In this document: positions 1 through 5,974 of the stretch, in pieces
Layout: every line of letters begins with the position of its first letter
Numbering within the stretch: position 1 is the first letter of the stretch
Assembly (NCBI GenBank): GCA_937898095.1
Contig: CALDKR010000211.1
Coordinates: forward strand, 1 to 8,130
Length of the DNA stretch: 8,130 bases
Direction: 5' to 3'
Origin: an uncultured Rhodoluna sp.
GTDB lineage: Bacteria; Actinomycetota; Actinomycetes; Actinomycetales; Microbacteriaceae
The notes under the pieces: generated by a model
Seen by the model: only the letters and a program-made list of their open reading frames with translations
The model's database searches: none
What the model was told of the DNA's origin: nothing
Made by a program: the position numbers and the translations under genes

Positions 1-617
1 AGTCGGACATGAAAAAGCTGATCGCCTATTCGTCGGTCGCGCACATGGGCTATGTGACCATGGGCATTTTCACCGCCAATCAGCAGGGCATCGACGGGGC
101 GATCTTCCAGATGCTGTCGCACGGCTTCATCTCGGGCGCGCTGTTCCTGTGCGTGGGCGTGATCTATGACCGCATGCACACCCGCGACATTGACGCCTAT
201 GGCGGCCTTGTGAACCGGATGCCCGCCTATGCGCTGGTGTTCCTGTTCTTCACCATGGCCAACGTCGGCCTGCCGGGCACCTCGGGGTTCATCGGTGAAT
301 TCCTGGTGCTGATCGGGATTTTCCAGGTCAACACCTGGATCGCCGCGATTGCCACCACGGGCGTGATCTTCTCGGCCGCCTATGCGCTCTGGCTTTACCG
401 CCGCGTCGCCATGGGCGCGCTGGTCAAAGAGGCGCTGAAGACCATTCAGGACATGAGCCGCCGCGAGCGGGCGATCTTCGCACCTTTGGTCGTGATGACG
501 CTGCTGCTTGGCGTTTATCCCGCGCTTGTGACTGACATCATCGGGCCTTCGGTGGCCCAGCTTGTGACTGACTACCACGCTGCCCTGCCCGAAGTGGCAG
601 AGGCCGCCACGCATTAA
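1..617 (+). CDS. nuoM: NADH-quinone oxidoreductase subunit M (NuoM), C-terminal part
   Basis: NuoM is an antiporter-like, proton-pumping membrane subunit of respiratory complex I. The open frame is already running at base 3 (Ser-Asp before the first Met), so the gene begins outside the window. About 204 residues of a family of roughly 500 are visible. Family hallmarks, numbered from the ATG at base 9, are MKKLIAYSSVAHMG (1-14), the conserved His stretch LSHGFISGALFL (37-48) and GLPGTSGFIGEF (87-98) with its membrane Glu, followed by more hydrophobic segments. The Lys in the first motif probably matches the functional E. coli Lys265, but that is from memory. The stop is followed after 12 bp by nuoN, the usual order in nuo operons. 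Codon use is strongly GC-biased: none of the visible codons is TTA, CTA or TCA, unlike every gene right of base 722. The similarity is alphaproteobacterial, so this piece is foreign to the rest of the window. Confidence 0.95.
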   Translation, partial: SDMKKLIAYSSVAHMGYVTMGIFTANQQGIDGAIFQMLSHGFISGALFLCVGVIYDRMHTRDIDAYGGLVNRMPAYALVFLFFTMANVGLPGTSGFIGEFLVLIGIFQVNTWIAAIATTGVIFSAAYALWLYRRVAMGALVKEALKTIQDMSRRERAIFAPLVVMTLLLGVYPALVTDIIGPSVAQLVTDYHAALPEVAEAATH

Positions 618-620
618 GGA
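616..620 (+). promoter_or_regulatory. Ribosome binding site of nuoN
   Basis: AAGGA lies 9 bases before the nuoN ATG and shares its first two bases with the nuoM stop codon. This supports the ATG at 630 and coupled translation of nuoM and nuoN. Confidence 0.7.
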
Positions 621-629
621 ACCGATCCG

Positions 630-722
630 ATGACTGGTGTTGATTTCCAAATCCTCCTGCCCGAGATCCTCCTTGCGGTCTAAGCGCTGGCCGCGCTGAT
701 GTTCGGCGTCTATGGCGGCAAT
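630..722 (+). pseudogene. nuoN: NuoN (complex I subunit N), N-terminal fragment with in-frame stop
   Basis: The ATG at 630 follows nuoM, with an AAGGA ribosome binding site at 616-620 that overlaps the nuoM stop. The first residues, MTGVDFQILLPEILLAV, match the start of alphaproteobacterial NuoN, an antiporter-like membrane subunit of complex I. A TAA at 681-683 interrupts the frame at codon 18, where relatives usually have a Tyr codon (TAC or TAT). After the stop the same frame carries on in NuoN style (ALAALMFGVYGG) until about base 722, where the sequence turns into reversed tatC. Only 31 codons of a gene of about 480 are present. The stop could be a true mutation, but a sequencing or assembly error beside a chimeric join is more likely. 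Confidence 0.8.
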
Positions 723-728
723 GGCTTT
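716..728. other. Join between alphaproteobacterial and actinobacterial DNA
   Basis: Left of here the plus strand reads as nuoN (GVYGG, last recognisable codons ending near 720). Right of here the minus strand reads as the C-terminal region of TatC (IRDKARGKA, ending near 722). Base composition and codon use change at the same place. No inverted repeat, transposase, tRNA or duplicated target site is visible at the join. The exact breakpoint cannot be fixed to better than several bases, because the GC-rich stretch here could belong to either parent. Confidence 0.85.
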
Positions 729-1472
729 TCCGCGAGCCTTGTCACGAATTGTGGCGATTCCGCCGGCTAAGAAATAAAGCGCAAGCAACGGAATCATCAG
801 CAAAAACATCGACATTGGGTCAGCAGTAGGTGTGGCCAATGCTGCGATAACCGCGGTCAAGAAAACTGCCATTCGCCAAGATTTGATGATTGATTTTGCG
901 GTGATGAGACCAGCGAAATTTAGCAAGACCAAGACCACCGGCAAAACAAAAGCGATGCCGAAAACCAGCAGAATTCTCAGCGTGAAAAGAATGTAGAGAC
1001 TGCCGTCAATCAGATTCGTGCTGCCTGCCGGCGTGAATCCGATCAGGGTTTGAACAAATGATGGCAGTGACGCCCAGGCAATGTAGCAACCAATTAGGAA
1101 TAGCGGAACCGCTGAGAAAACGAAACCCAGGGTGTATCGACGCTCGCGTTTTTTGAGACCAGGAGTGATGAACGCCCAGAGGTTCCAAAGCCAGATTGGG
1201 CTGGTCATTACGACTCCGAGAAAGATTGAAACCTGAAGGCGCATGTCAAATGACGAGGTGACTCCCCCGAAATTTACTGCGGCAATTTGATTGCGATTTT
1301 TGGCAACTTCGAGAATTGGTTTTTGAAGCAATTCAAAAACTGGATCAAAAATAAACCAGCCGATAATGGTGCCGGCGACGATGAATAGCGCAGACCAAAA
1401 GAGGCGCTTGCGCAACTCTCTAAGGTGCCCCGAGAGGCTCATGCGACCCTCGGGATTTTTGCGCTTAATCAC
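722..1472 (-). CDS. tatC: Sec-independent translocase subunit TatC, C-terminal tail lost at the join
   Basis: TatC is the core membrane receptor of the twin-arginine pathway: it binds the RR signal peptide of folded exported proteins and recruits TatA. Translation from GTG at 1472 gives about 250 residues with six hydrophobic segments (roughly 26-46, 75-100, 115-138, 158-188, 200-216, 221-240). The cytoplasmic N-terminal motif HLRELRKRL (16-24) supplies the signal-binding Glu19 and Arg21, matching E. coli Glu15 and Arg17. FITPGLKKRERR (101-112) holds Glu110, the equivalent of E. coli Glu103. GTG directly abuts the tatA stop (TAAGTG). An in-frame ATG at 1442 (codon 11) is possible, but the NPEGR residues before it are typical of Microbacteriaceae TatC, so GTG is preferred. 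The six-helix core looks complete. The natural stop is missing because the frame runs into reversed nuoN/nuoM, where it stays open to base 1. Last gene of the minus-strand unit. Confidence 0.93.
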
Positions 1473-1655
1473 TTATTTTTCAGAAGGCTTTTCGCCCTCG
1501 GCACCAGTGCTGCCTGAATCGTCTGATTTGATTTCTTTTTTGAAGACACGCATCGATTGAGCAAGGCTCTTTGCAAGCCCCGGAAGCTTTGGGCCACCCC
1601 AGAGCAATAGAACAATCACCAAAATGATGATCCATTCCCAGCCATTTAGTCGCAT
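1473..1655 (-). CDS. tatA: Sec-independent translocase subunit TatA
   Basis: This 60-residue protein has the TatA layout. A short N-terminus is followed by one membrane helix (about 7-20), a hinge, an amphipathic helix (PKLPGLAKSLAQSMRVFKKE, 22-41) and an acidic, Gly/Ser-rich tail. TatA oligomers form the transport path of the twin-arginine pathway with TatC, whose gene starts at the next base. The usual hinge Phe-Gly is Trp-Gly here (LLLWGG), a mild variation. Its ATG overlaps the stop of the preceding gene by one base (TGATG), which suggests coupled translation. No tatB lies beside it; in Actinobacteria tatB is normally elsewhere. The order pafBC, tatA, tatC is standard for Actinobacteria. 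Confidence 0.95.
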   Translation of the reverse strand: MRLNGWEWIIILVIVLLLWGGPKLPGLAKSLAQSMRVFKKEIKSDDSGSTGAEGEKPSEK

Positions 1656-1984
1656 CAGCTAAACCTGCTTTCGTCGATGTGTATGTCTTTCAATCTGGCT
1701 ATAAGCCTACGCTGTCGATCACTCGCTTTTTGCTCTCTGCGCTTGAGTAGGGCCTTGCGCTTGTTGATTGCAACCGATGGCTCAAGCAGGCTTTCAGTGG
1801 GGCGTTCGATTGCTTTGCGCTCATCGATTGCAGCTTGAAGTGGCTGCACTTGGGTATTGAGGCGTTCAAGTTGGTGGAACGCTGCCTCGCCCTTAATGAA
1901 AAGGTCATATCCAATCAGCGCAAATGCGACAAGTGCCGCCAAGGCAAGAACTGACCAAATCGCAAACCAAAACCAAAAACCCAT
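1655..1984 (-). CDS. Uncharacterised small membrane protein with coiled-coil tail
   Basis: I do not recognise this 109-residue protein. It opens with an aromatic/aliphatic membrane helix (about 3-28, starting MGFWFWFAIW) that lacks a clear signal cleavage site. A highly charged helical region follows (about 32-105) with heptad-like hydrophobic spacing and many Lys, Arg and Glu, ending in DESRFS. That suggests a single-pass anchor with a long cytoplasmic or surface coiled coil. The gene is surely real: a perfect GAGGAG site lies 5 bases before its ATG, it starts 2 bases after the pafC stop, and its stop overlaps the tatA ATG. The layout loosely resembles TatB (membrane helix plus charged helices) or a septum-type bitopic protein, but the TatA/B hinge and amphipathic-helix motifs are missing, so neither name is supported. 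Its place between pafC and tatA hints at a link to Tat export or envelope work, which is inference only. Confidence 0.85.
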   Translation of the reverse strand: MGFWFWFAIWSVLALAALVAFALIGYDLFIKGEAAFHQLERLNTQVQPLQAAIDERKAIERPTESLLEPSVAINKRKALLKRREQKASDRQRRLIARLKDIHIDESRFS

Positions 1985-1986
1985 GA

Positions 1987-2985
1987 TTACTCCTCGGTTC
2001 CTGCCAAATCACTATGAATGTCTTCGCCCAGCACTTCAAGAGCATAATTTTTCACTGCTTCGCGAGCCTCAGGCGGGCTGATGACTTTGGCAGCACCGCC
2101 ATATCGTGAAATTAATCGACCAAGATTTTGCAGGTGACCCACGCGAATTGTCGCTCGAATTTTTGCCGATTCTGGGGCTTTTGGTTCTGCAATAGCTTGA
2201 ACTTCGGCAATAAGACGATATGCCTCTGGTTCGACTTCGACTAAAACCTCGATGTCTGACTTGTCAGCAACATAGGGTTGGTCAGAAAAACCAGGCAAAT
2301 TCTCAGCTGCCTGTGAGATTGACTCATCAAGCACTGCGATTTTTTTCATGCGGTCTAATCTGAAAACTCGCATGGCCTGGGCAAGGTGGCACCAACCAGC
2401 CAGATAAAAATGCTCACCGTCAAAACTGAGCTTCAGCGGGTCGATGTCGCGATTAGTCAATTCGCCTCGTTGATTTAGATATTCACAAGCAACCCGACGC
2501 TTCGAGATTATTGCCCTGCGAATTATGTCTGCGTTGACACTAGAGGCGTGTGACTTGACCTCGATTGCGGGTGAAAACTTGGCCGTCGAGCCTGCTCCTA
2601 GAATCGCAAGCAGTTCGCTGAGTTCTTCACTGCTGGCAAAATCTGGAATGCCAGACAGCTGCTGAATGCCAGCGGCTAGTGCCGAGGCTTGGCGGGTGGT
2701 CAGAAGTGGAACATCGGGCGCAGATTCGGCAGATTGAAATTGAATTAGCCCTTCATCGAGCTGGTCAAGATCGATGTCATAAAACAGGTCTTCTGGACGA
2801 TCTTCAAATTTCGCCGATGCCAAGTTCAAAGTTCTGAGCGTTTGAATTACGAGCTGGGGTTCGATGTCAAAGTGCTCTGCGACTTCAGAAACTGTCGACT
2901 GCCCATCATGTCGAATCAGAAAGCCCGAAAGCGCAAGCATGAAATTGAAGCGATCTTCGCCGCTATTAAATGAGGTTTTAGGCAT
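1987..2985 (-). CDS. pafC: WYL-domain transcriptional regulator PafC
   Basis: PafC is the partner of PafB. In mycobacteria the two form a heterodimer that activates LexA/RecA-independent DNA-damage genes; the name (proteasome accessory factor) comes from their position next to pafA. I take the ATG at 2985, giving 332 residues: an AGGTGG site (2995-3000) lies 9 bases upstream and the start overlaps the pafB stop by 8 bp. An in-frame start at 3045 would add 20 residues but overlap pafB much further. The layout is an N-terminal winged helix-turn-helix (about 10-60), a linker, a WYL domain (about 150-220) and a C-terminal WCX region (about 243-318). The WYL signature reads FYL (193-195), followed by a conserved arginine stretch (RVFRLDRM, 206-213). 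No catalytic activity is expected. A short C-terminal acidic tail ends in EE. Confidence 0.93.
   Translation of the reverse strand: MPKTSFNSGEDRFNFMLALSGFLIRHDGQSTVSEVAEHFDIEPQLVIQTLRTLNLASAKFEDRPEDLFYDIDLDQLDEGLIQFQSAESAPDVPLLTTRQASALAAGIQQLSGIPDFASSEELSELLAILGAGSTAKFSPAIEVKSHASSVNADIIRRAIISKRRVACEYLNQRGELTNRDIDPLKLSFDGEHFYLAGWCHLAQAMRVFRLDRMKKIAVLDESISQAAENLPGFSDQPYVADKSDIEVLVEVEPEAYRLIAEVQAIAEPKAPESAKIRATIRVGHLQNLGRLISRYGGAAKVISPPEAREAVKNYALEVLGEDIHSDLAGTEE
1990..1995 (-). promoter_or_regulatory. Strong ribosome binding site of the 109-residue gene
   Basis: GAGGAG on the minus strand sits in the last codons of pafC, 5 bases before the ATG at 1984. It is the best ribosome binding site in the unit, fixes the start of the uncharacterised gene and argues that the gene is well translated. 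Confidence 0.8.
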
Positions 2986-3967
2986 GATCAGATGCCACCT
3001 GTTCAAAGCCACGTCTAACTTCTCGAGCAAGTTCTTGCGGGCCAATCACTAGAACATCTCGACCGTATTCACGAAGTTCTTCAGCTAGCAGATGCAAATC
3101 TTGATAGTGAATTTGAACCTCGTCACTTGTTGCACTCGGGCTTCCGAAGCGCAACCAAGCCTCGGAATCTGGCTTGATTCGCAATCGAGCAACCTGCTGT
3201 TCAACTAGTTGAGCTAACTCGGCAAGTGCCTGCTCAAGAATGGCTGGGTCTGGTTTTTCATACTCGTCAGTGCCTGACACAACTTTTGAAACGATTCGCT
3301 TAAGCAAAAAATTTCGCGGTTCCTCACGATTGAAATCCCAGCCCATCAGCAGCCACTGGCCATCGATGTTTTGAAGCGACCATGGAAAAACCGAGCGGGT
3401 TTCAGGCTGTTTTGAACCCGCTTTTCGATAACTGAACTCAACCGCCTTGCCGGCATCAATGGCCTCGCTGAGTGGCCAAAAAGCCGGCTCGTGGGTGCGA
3501 ATTCTAGGAACAAAGCCAATCAGGCCAGATTCTTCAGTTGCGATTCCTAGTGCGCGAAGTCGGCTGAGAGCTCGGCCTGCGTCTTCAGAGAGCGATGCGT
3601 GCGCCCAAGCCTGAGCGGCCAGGTTCAAGAGGCTCAGTTGACGTGGCGATAACTCAACATCTTTGGGCCAAACAAAAACCTCGGAGCTGATGCGATATCG
3701 AGTCTCGAGATTGTTGTCCATTGCAGAATTTGGAATGTAGCTTTCAATCTGAACGCCCATTTCACGCAAAGCTTTTTTGTCTCGCTCAAATTTTCTATCG
3801 AGACTTTGTGGGTCGTCTCCGGCGGCTTGCGAATCGCGATAACCCTTGATGGCTGAATAAATTTCATATTTATCAAGCCCGTATGGAGCGGCCAGAAGTG
3901 CGCAGGTTAGGTGCAATAGTCGTTCGGAAAGGTCGCTTTTCTGCGGTTTCCAATCGGCCACTGACAC
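2978..3967 (-). CDS. pafB: WYL-domain transcriptional regulator PafB
   Basis: PafB is a 329-residue DNA-binding regulator that works with PafC in the actinobacterial DNA-damage response. The WYL domain is thought to sense a nucleic-acid ligand such as single-stranded DNA. Visible parts are an N-terminal winged helix-turn-helix (about 12-95; ERLLHLTCALLAAPYGLDK is the first helix pair), a linker, a WYL domain (about 165-235) and a C-terminal WCX region (about 262-322). The WYL signature reads WLL (205-207, in GQWLLMGWD), and the downstream basic motif is FLLKRIV (220-226). The GTG start at 3967 follows the FKBP stop by 23 bases, with a GGGGG-type site at 3974-3978. In most relatives pafA (Pup ligase) lies just upstream; here an FKBP gene directly precedes pafB and no pafA is present. 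Confidence 0.94.
   Translation of the reverse strand: MSVADWKPQKSDLSERLLHLTCALLAAPYGLDKYEIYSAIKGYRDSQAAGDDPQSLDRKFERDKKALREMGVQIESYIPNSAMDNNLETRYRISSEVFVWPKDVELSPRQLSLLNLAAQAWAHASLSEDAGRALSRLRALGIATEESGLIGFVPRIRTHEPAFWPLSEAIDAGKAVEFSYRKAGSKQPETRSVFPWSLQNIDGQWLLMGWDFNREEPRNFLLKRIVSKVVSGTDEYEKPDPAILEQALAELAQLVEQQVARLRIKPDSEAWLRFGSPSATSDEVQIHYQDLHLLAEELREYGRDVLVIGPQELAREVRRGFEQVASDHA
2995..3000 (-). promoter_or_regulatory. Ribosome binding site of pafC
   Basis: AGGTGG on the minus strand lies 9 bases before the ATG at 2985, inside the end of pafB. It supports that ATG over the start at 3045. Confidence 0.6.
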
Positions 3968-3990
3968 CGTTTGCCCCCTGCTTCTTTTTG

Positions 3991-4956
3991 CTACTTGATG
4001 CCCAAAATGTCGATAACGAAGACCAGGGTTGATCCGGCCGGAATTGCACCATTGGCTTGGTTGCCATAAGCCTTCTCAGGTGGAATTACTGCCAGCACCT
4101 GCGAGCCAACTTTCTGGCCAATTAGAGCCTCAAGGAAGCCATCAATCAGCGATCCCTTGGTTAGAGGAAAATCAACCGGCTGGCCGTTCTCCCATGATGA
4201 GTCGAACTGGGTGCCATCGCTCCACAGAAAACCGCTGTAGTGAACCTCGACGGTTTGGTCGGCCTTGACCTCTGCGCCGCGACCCTTGATCAGAGTAGAA
4301 ATCTTCAGAGTCTTTGGGGCGTCAGTTTTAGGAATCATTACTCCTGGCTGGCCATTGGTTGCCCTGACTACAGTTGGCATTCCTGATTGTGCGGCTTGCT
4401 CATCGCCCACCGCGTAAGGCAAAAAGACCTTAGTGATGTCGAACATAAAGACGATGCCGTCGTTTTTGCCGATTTCAAGGTCAGCGATTCCTTGGTTTTG
4501 GTGAGCAACCTTGGCTGGGAACAGCACGGCTACTCTTGATCCCTCGCGAACTCCGGCAAGTGCAGCACAGAAGTCAGGGCTTCCGCCAGCTTTTAGGTAT
4601 TGCGAAACTTTGTCAGTGCCGTCGAACTTAGTGGCTTGAAAAACTTTTCCTGTTCCGGCGTTTACGCCGACAAACTCAAACTCAGCCAGCTGATCGCCGG
4701 TGATTTTAGGGCCGGTGCCCTCTGAGATAACTTTGGTCTCAACTTTGTCTGAGGTGAGCGGTGTAGCGAATGAGACGGTTGGTACCGCACCCTTCTCGCC
4801 CTCTACTTTGATGCTGTCTGCTGCTGATCCGGTGCTGTAGTTTTTGCAGACCTGCTTCACTCCTGAGAAAACTGCATCGGCTTCGTTGGTTGCCGAACAG
4901 CCTGAAAGTGAAACTAGGGCAGCTAGAGCCGCCACAAATGCGAGTGATTTTTTCAA
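3991..4956 (-). CDS. Lipoprotein with tandem FKBP-type peptidyl-prolyl isomerase domains
   Basis: This 321-residue exported protein probably speeds prolyl isomerisation during folding outside the membrane. A lipoprotein signal is clear: MKKS, a hydrophobic core, then lipobox LSGC with Cys20 as the lipid-bearing residue. The signal fixes the TTG start at 4956 (weak GAAAG site at 4964-4968). Two FKBP-like halves follow. The C-terminal one (about 215-321) is the better conserved: VHYSGFLWSDGTQFDSS contains Tyr240, Phe251 and Asp252, and VIPPEKAYG holds Tyr297. The FKBP12 pocket Trp59 position seems to be Phe274. The N-terminal half (about 72-178) keeps the fold pattern (EFEFVGVNAGTGKVFQATKFDG, but the Tyr and Asp of the pocket are altered) and is probably inactive or a chaperone-like domain. 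FKBP lipoproteins commonly sit between pafA and pafB in Actinobacteria; here the gene lies 37 bp after trmI with no Pup genes between. Confidence 0.92.
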   Translation of the reverse strand: MKKSLAFVAALAALVSLSGCSATNEADAVFSGVKQVCKNYSTGSAADSIKVEGEKGAVPTVSFATPLTSDKVETKVISEGTGPKITGDQLAEFEFVGVNAGTGKVFQATKFDGTDKVSQYLKAGGSPDFCAALAGVREGSRVAVLFPAKVAHQNQGIADLEIGKNDGIVFMFDITKVFLPYAVGDEQAAQSGMPTVVRATNGQPGVMIPKTDAPKTLKISTLIKGRGAEVKADQTVEVHYSGFLWSDGTQFDSSWENGQPVDFPLTKGSLIDGFLEALIGQKVGSQVLAVIPPEKAYGNQANGAIPAGSTLVFVIDILGIK

Positions 4957-4993
4957 TTGCGTTCTTTCAAAAGAGGGACAGAAATAAGTCTAA

Positions 4994-5974
4994 CTAGGCG
5001 TTTTCGGTTCTTGCTTCGGCTGCCGAGTTAGCTGCGCGAACCGTCTTGCGAAGCTTTTTGTCGCTGATGGTTTTTTGGCCTAGGTGATCAGGGTTCCAGA
5101 CGGCAAGATCTTCATCGGCAAATTCAGGCTTAGCTTTGGTCTTGAAGTTTGGAAGCACTGTGCCCGGAGCGAGTTTGCGCGCGGTGACCAAAAATGCCGT
5201 GTGAGCAATCATGCGGTGCTCTGGGCGCACTGCCAGACCCTGCAGGTGCCAATCACGAACCATTGACTCCCAAGCTTTTGGTTCGGCAAAAAGCGCCGAT
5301 TCGCGAACTGCCTCTGTGAAACGAGAAAGCTGAGTCACGGTGGCAACATATGCAATCAGAACACCGCCGGGAACAAGCGCTTCGGCGCAGGCATCGATGC
5401 ACTCCCACGGAGCAAGCATGTCGAGAACGATTCGATCAACGCTGCCCGCCGCGCACTTGTTTGGCAGTTCTTCTTGCAAATCGCCCAGTTCGACTGCCCA
5501 GTTTTTGGGCTTGACTCCAAAATTGGTGATCACGTTGGCCTGTGCAATTTCAGCAAATTCAGCACGACGTTCAAACGAAGTTAGTTTTCCGGAGTCGCCG
5601 ATTGCGCGAAGCAGATACATGCTTAGAGCACCAGAACCAACGCCGGCTTCGACCACATTTGCACCCGGAAAAATATCGCCCATGGTGACAATCTGGGCAG
5701 AGTCTTTCGGGTAGACAATTGCTGCACCTCGAGGCATTGAGAGCACAAAATCAGCTAGCAATGGTCGAAAAGCAAGGTATTCAATGCCATTCGCGTTCTT
5801 GACCACGCAACCTTCAGGTTGCCCGATGATGTCGTCGTGTTTCAGTTCACCGCGGTGGGTTCCAAAAGCAGCGCCTTCACGAAGTGTGATGGTGTTTAGG
5901 TTTCCTTTGGGGCCGGTTAGCTGAACCCTATCCCCTGCTCTAAATGGGCCGGTGGGCAGTCTTTTTTCAGTCAT
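4994..5974 (-). CDS. trmI: tRNA (adenine-58-N1)-methyltransferase TrmI
   Basis: TrmI uses S-adenosylmethionine to make m1A58 in the T-loop of tRNAs, stabilising them; it acts in the cytoplasm as a homotetramer. I choose ATG 5974 (326 residues): AAGGA at 5980-5984 is 5 bases upstream, and MTEKRLPTGPFRAGDRVQLT is the typical start. The frame reaches back to 6007 but that start is not needed. Visible parts are an N-terminal beta domain (about 8-75), SAM motif I EAGVGSGAL (109-117), the ribose-binding acidic residue Glu135 in SFERR, Asp165 in GDLQ, and LDMLAPWE (184-191) with catalytic Asp185. The closing region RPEHRMIAHTAFL (250-262) is the family C-terminal signature. A lysine-rich tail of about 60 residues extends past the core. 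The start overlaps the HAD gene stop by 8 bp. It is homologous to M. tuberculosis Rv2118c, which lies near the mpa/dop/pup genes; these are missing downstream here. Confidence 0.96.
   Translation of the reverse strand: MTEKRLPTGPFRAGDRVQLTGPKGNLNTITLREGAAFGTHRGELKHDDIIGQPEGCVVKNANGIEYLAFRPLLADFVLSMPRGAAIVYPKDSAQIVTMGDIFPGANVVEAGVGSGALSMYLLRAIGDSGKLTSFERRAEFAEIAQANVITNFGVKPKNWAVELGDLQEELPNKCAAGSVDRIVLDMLAPWECIDACAEALVPGGVLIAYVATVTQLSRFTEAVRESALFAEPKAWESMVRDWHLQGLAVRPEHRMIAHTAFLVTARKLAPGTVLPNFKTKAKPEFADEDLAVWNPDHLGQKTISDKKLRKTVRAANSAAEARTENA

Noticed and set aside
1..722. Horizontal transfer of nuoMN into an actinobacterium.
   Set aside because: The genes are truncated on the right by the join and tatC is cut too, with no mobile element or attachment site; a chimeric contig explains this better. 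Read mapping could overturn this.
1006..1188. Short 60-codon open frame on the minus strand inside tatC.
   Set aside because: It lies in another frame of tatC, whose own frame gives unmistakable TatC sequence throughout the region.
2986..3045. Upstream start giving PafC 20 more residues.
   Set aside because: It would overlap pafB by 68 bp; the ATG at 2985 has a good ribosome binding site and gives the usual PafC N-terminus.
5340..5714. Open frame of 124 codons on the plus strand inside trmI.
   Set aside because: It is antisense to the SAM-binding core of a well-conserved gene, rich in Ser/Pro/Ala with no recognisable domain, and has no ribosome binding site of note.
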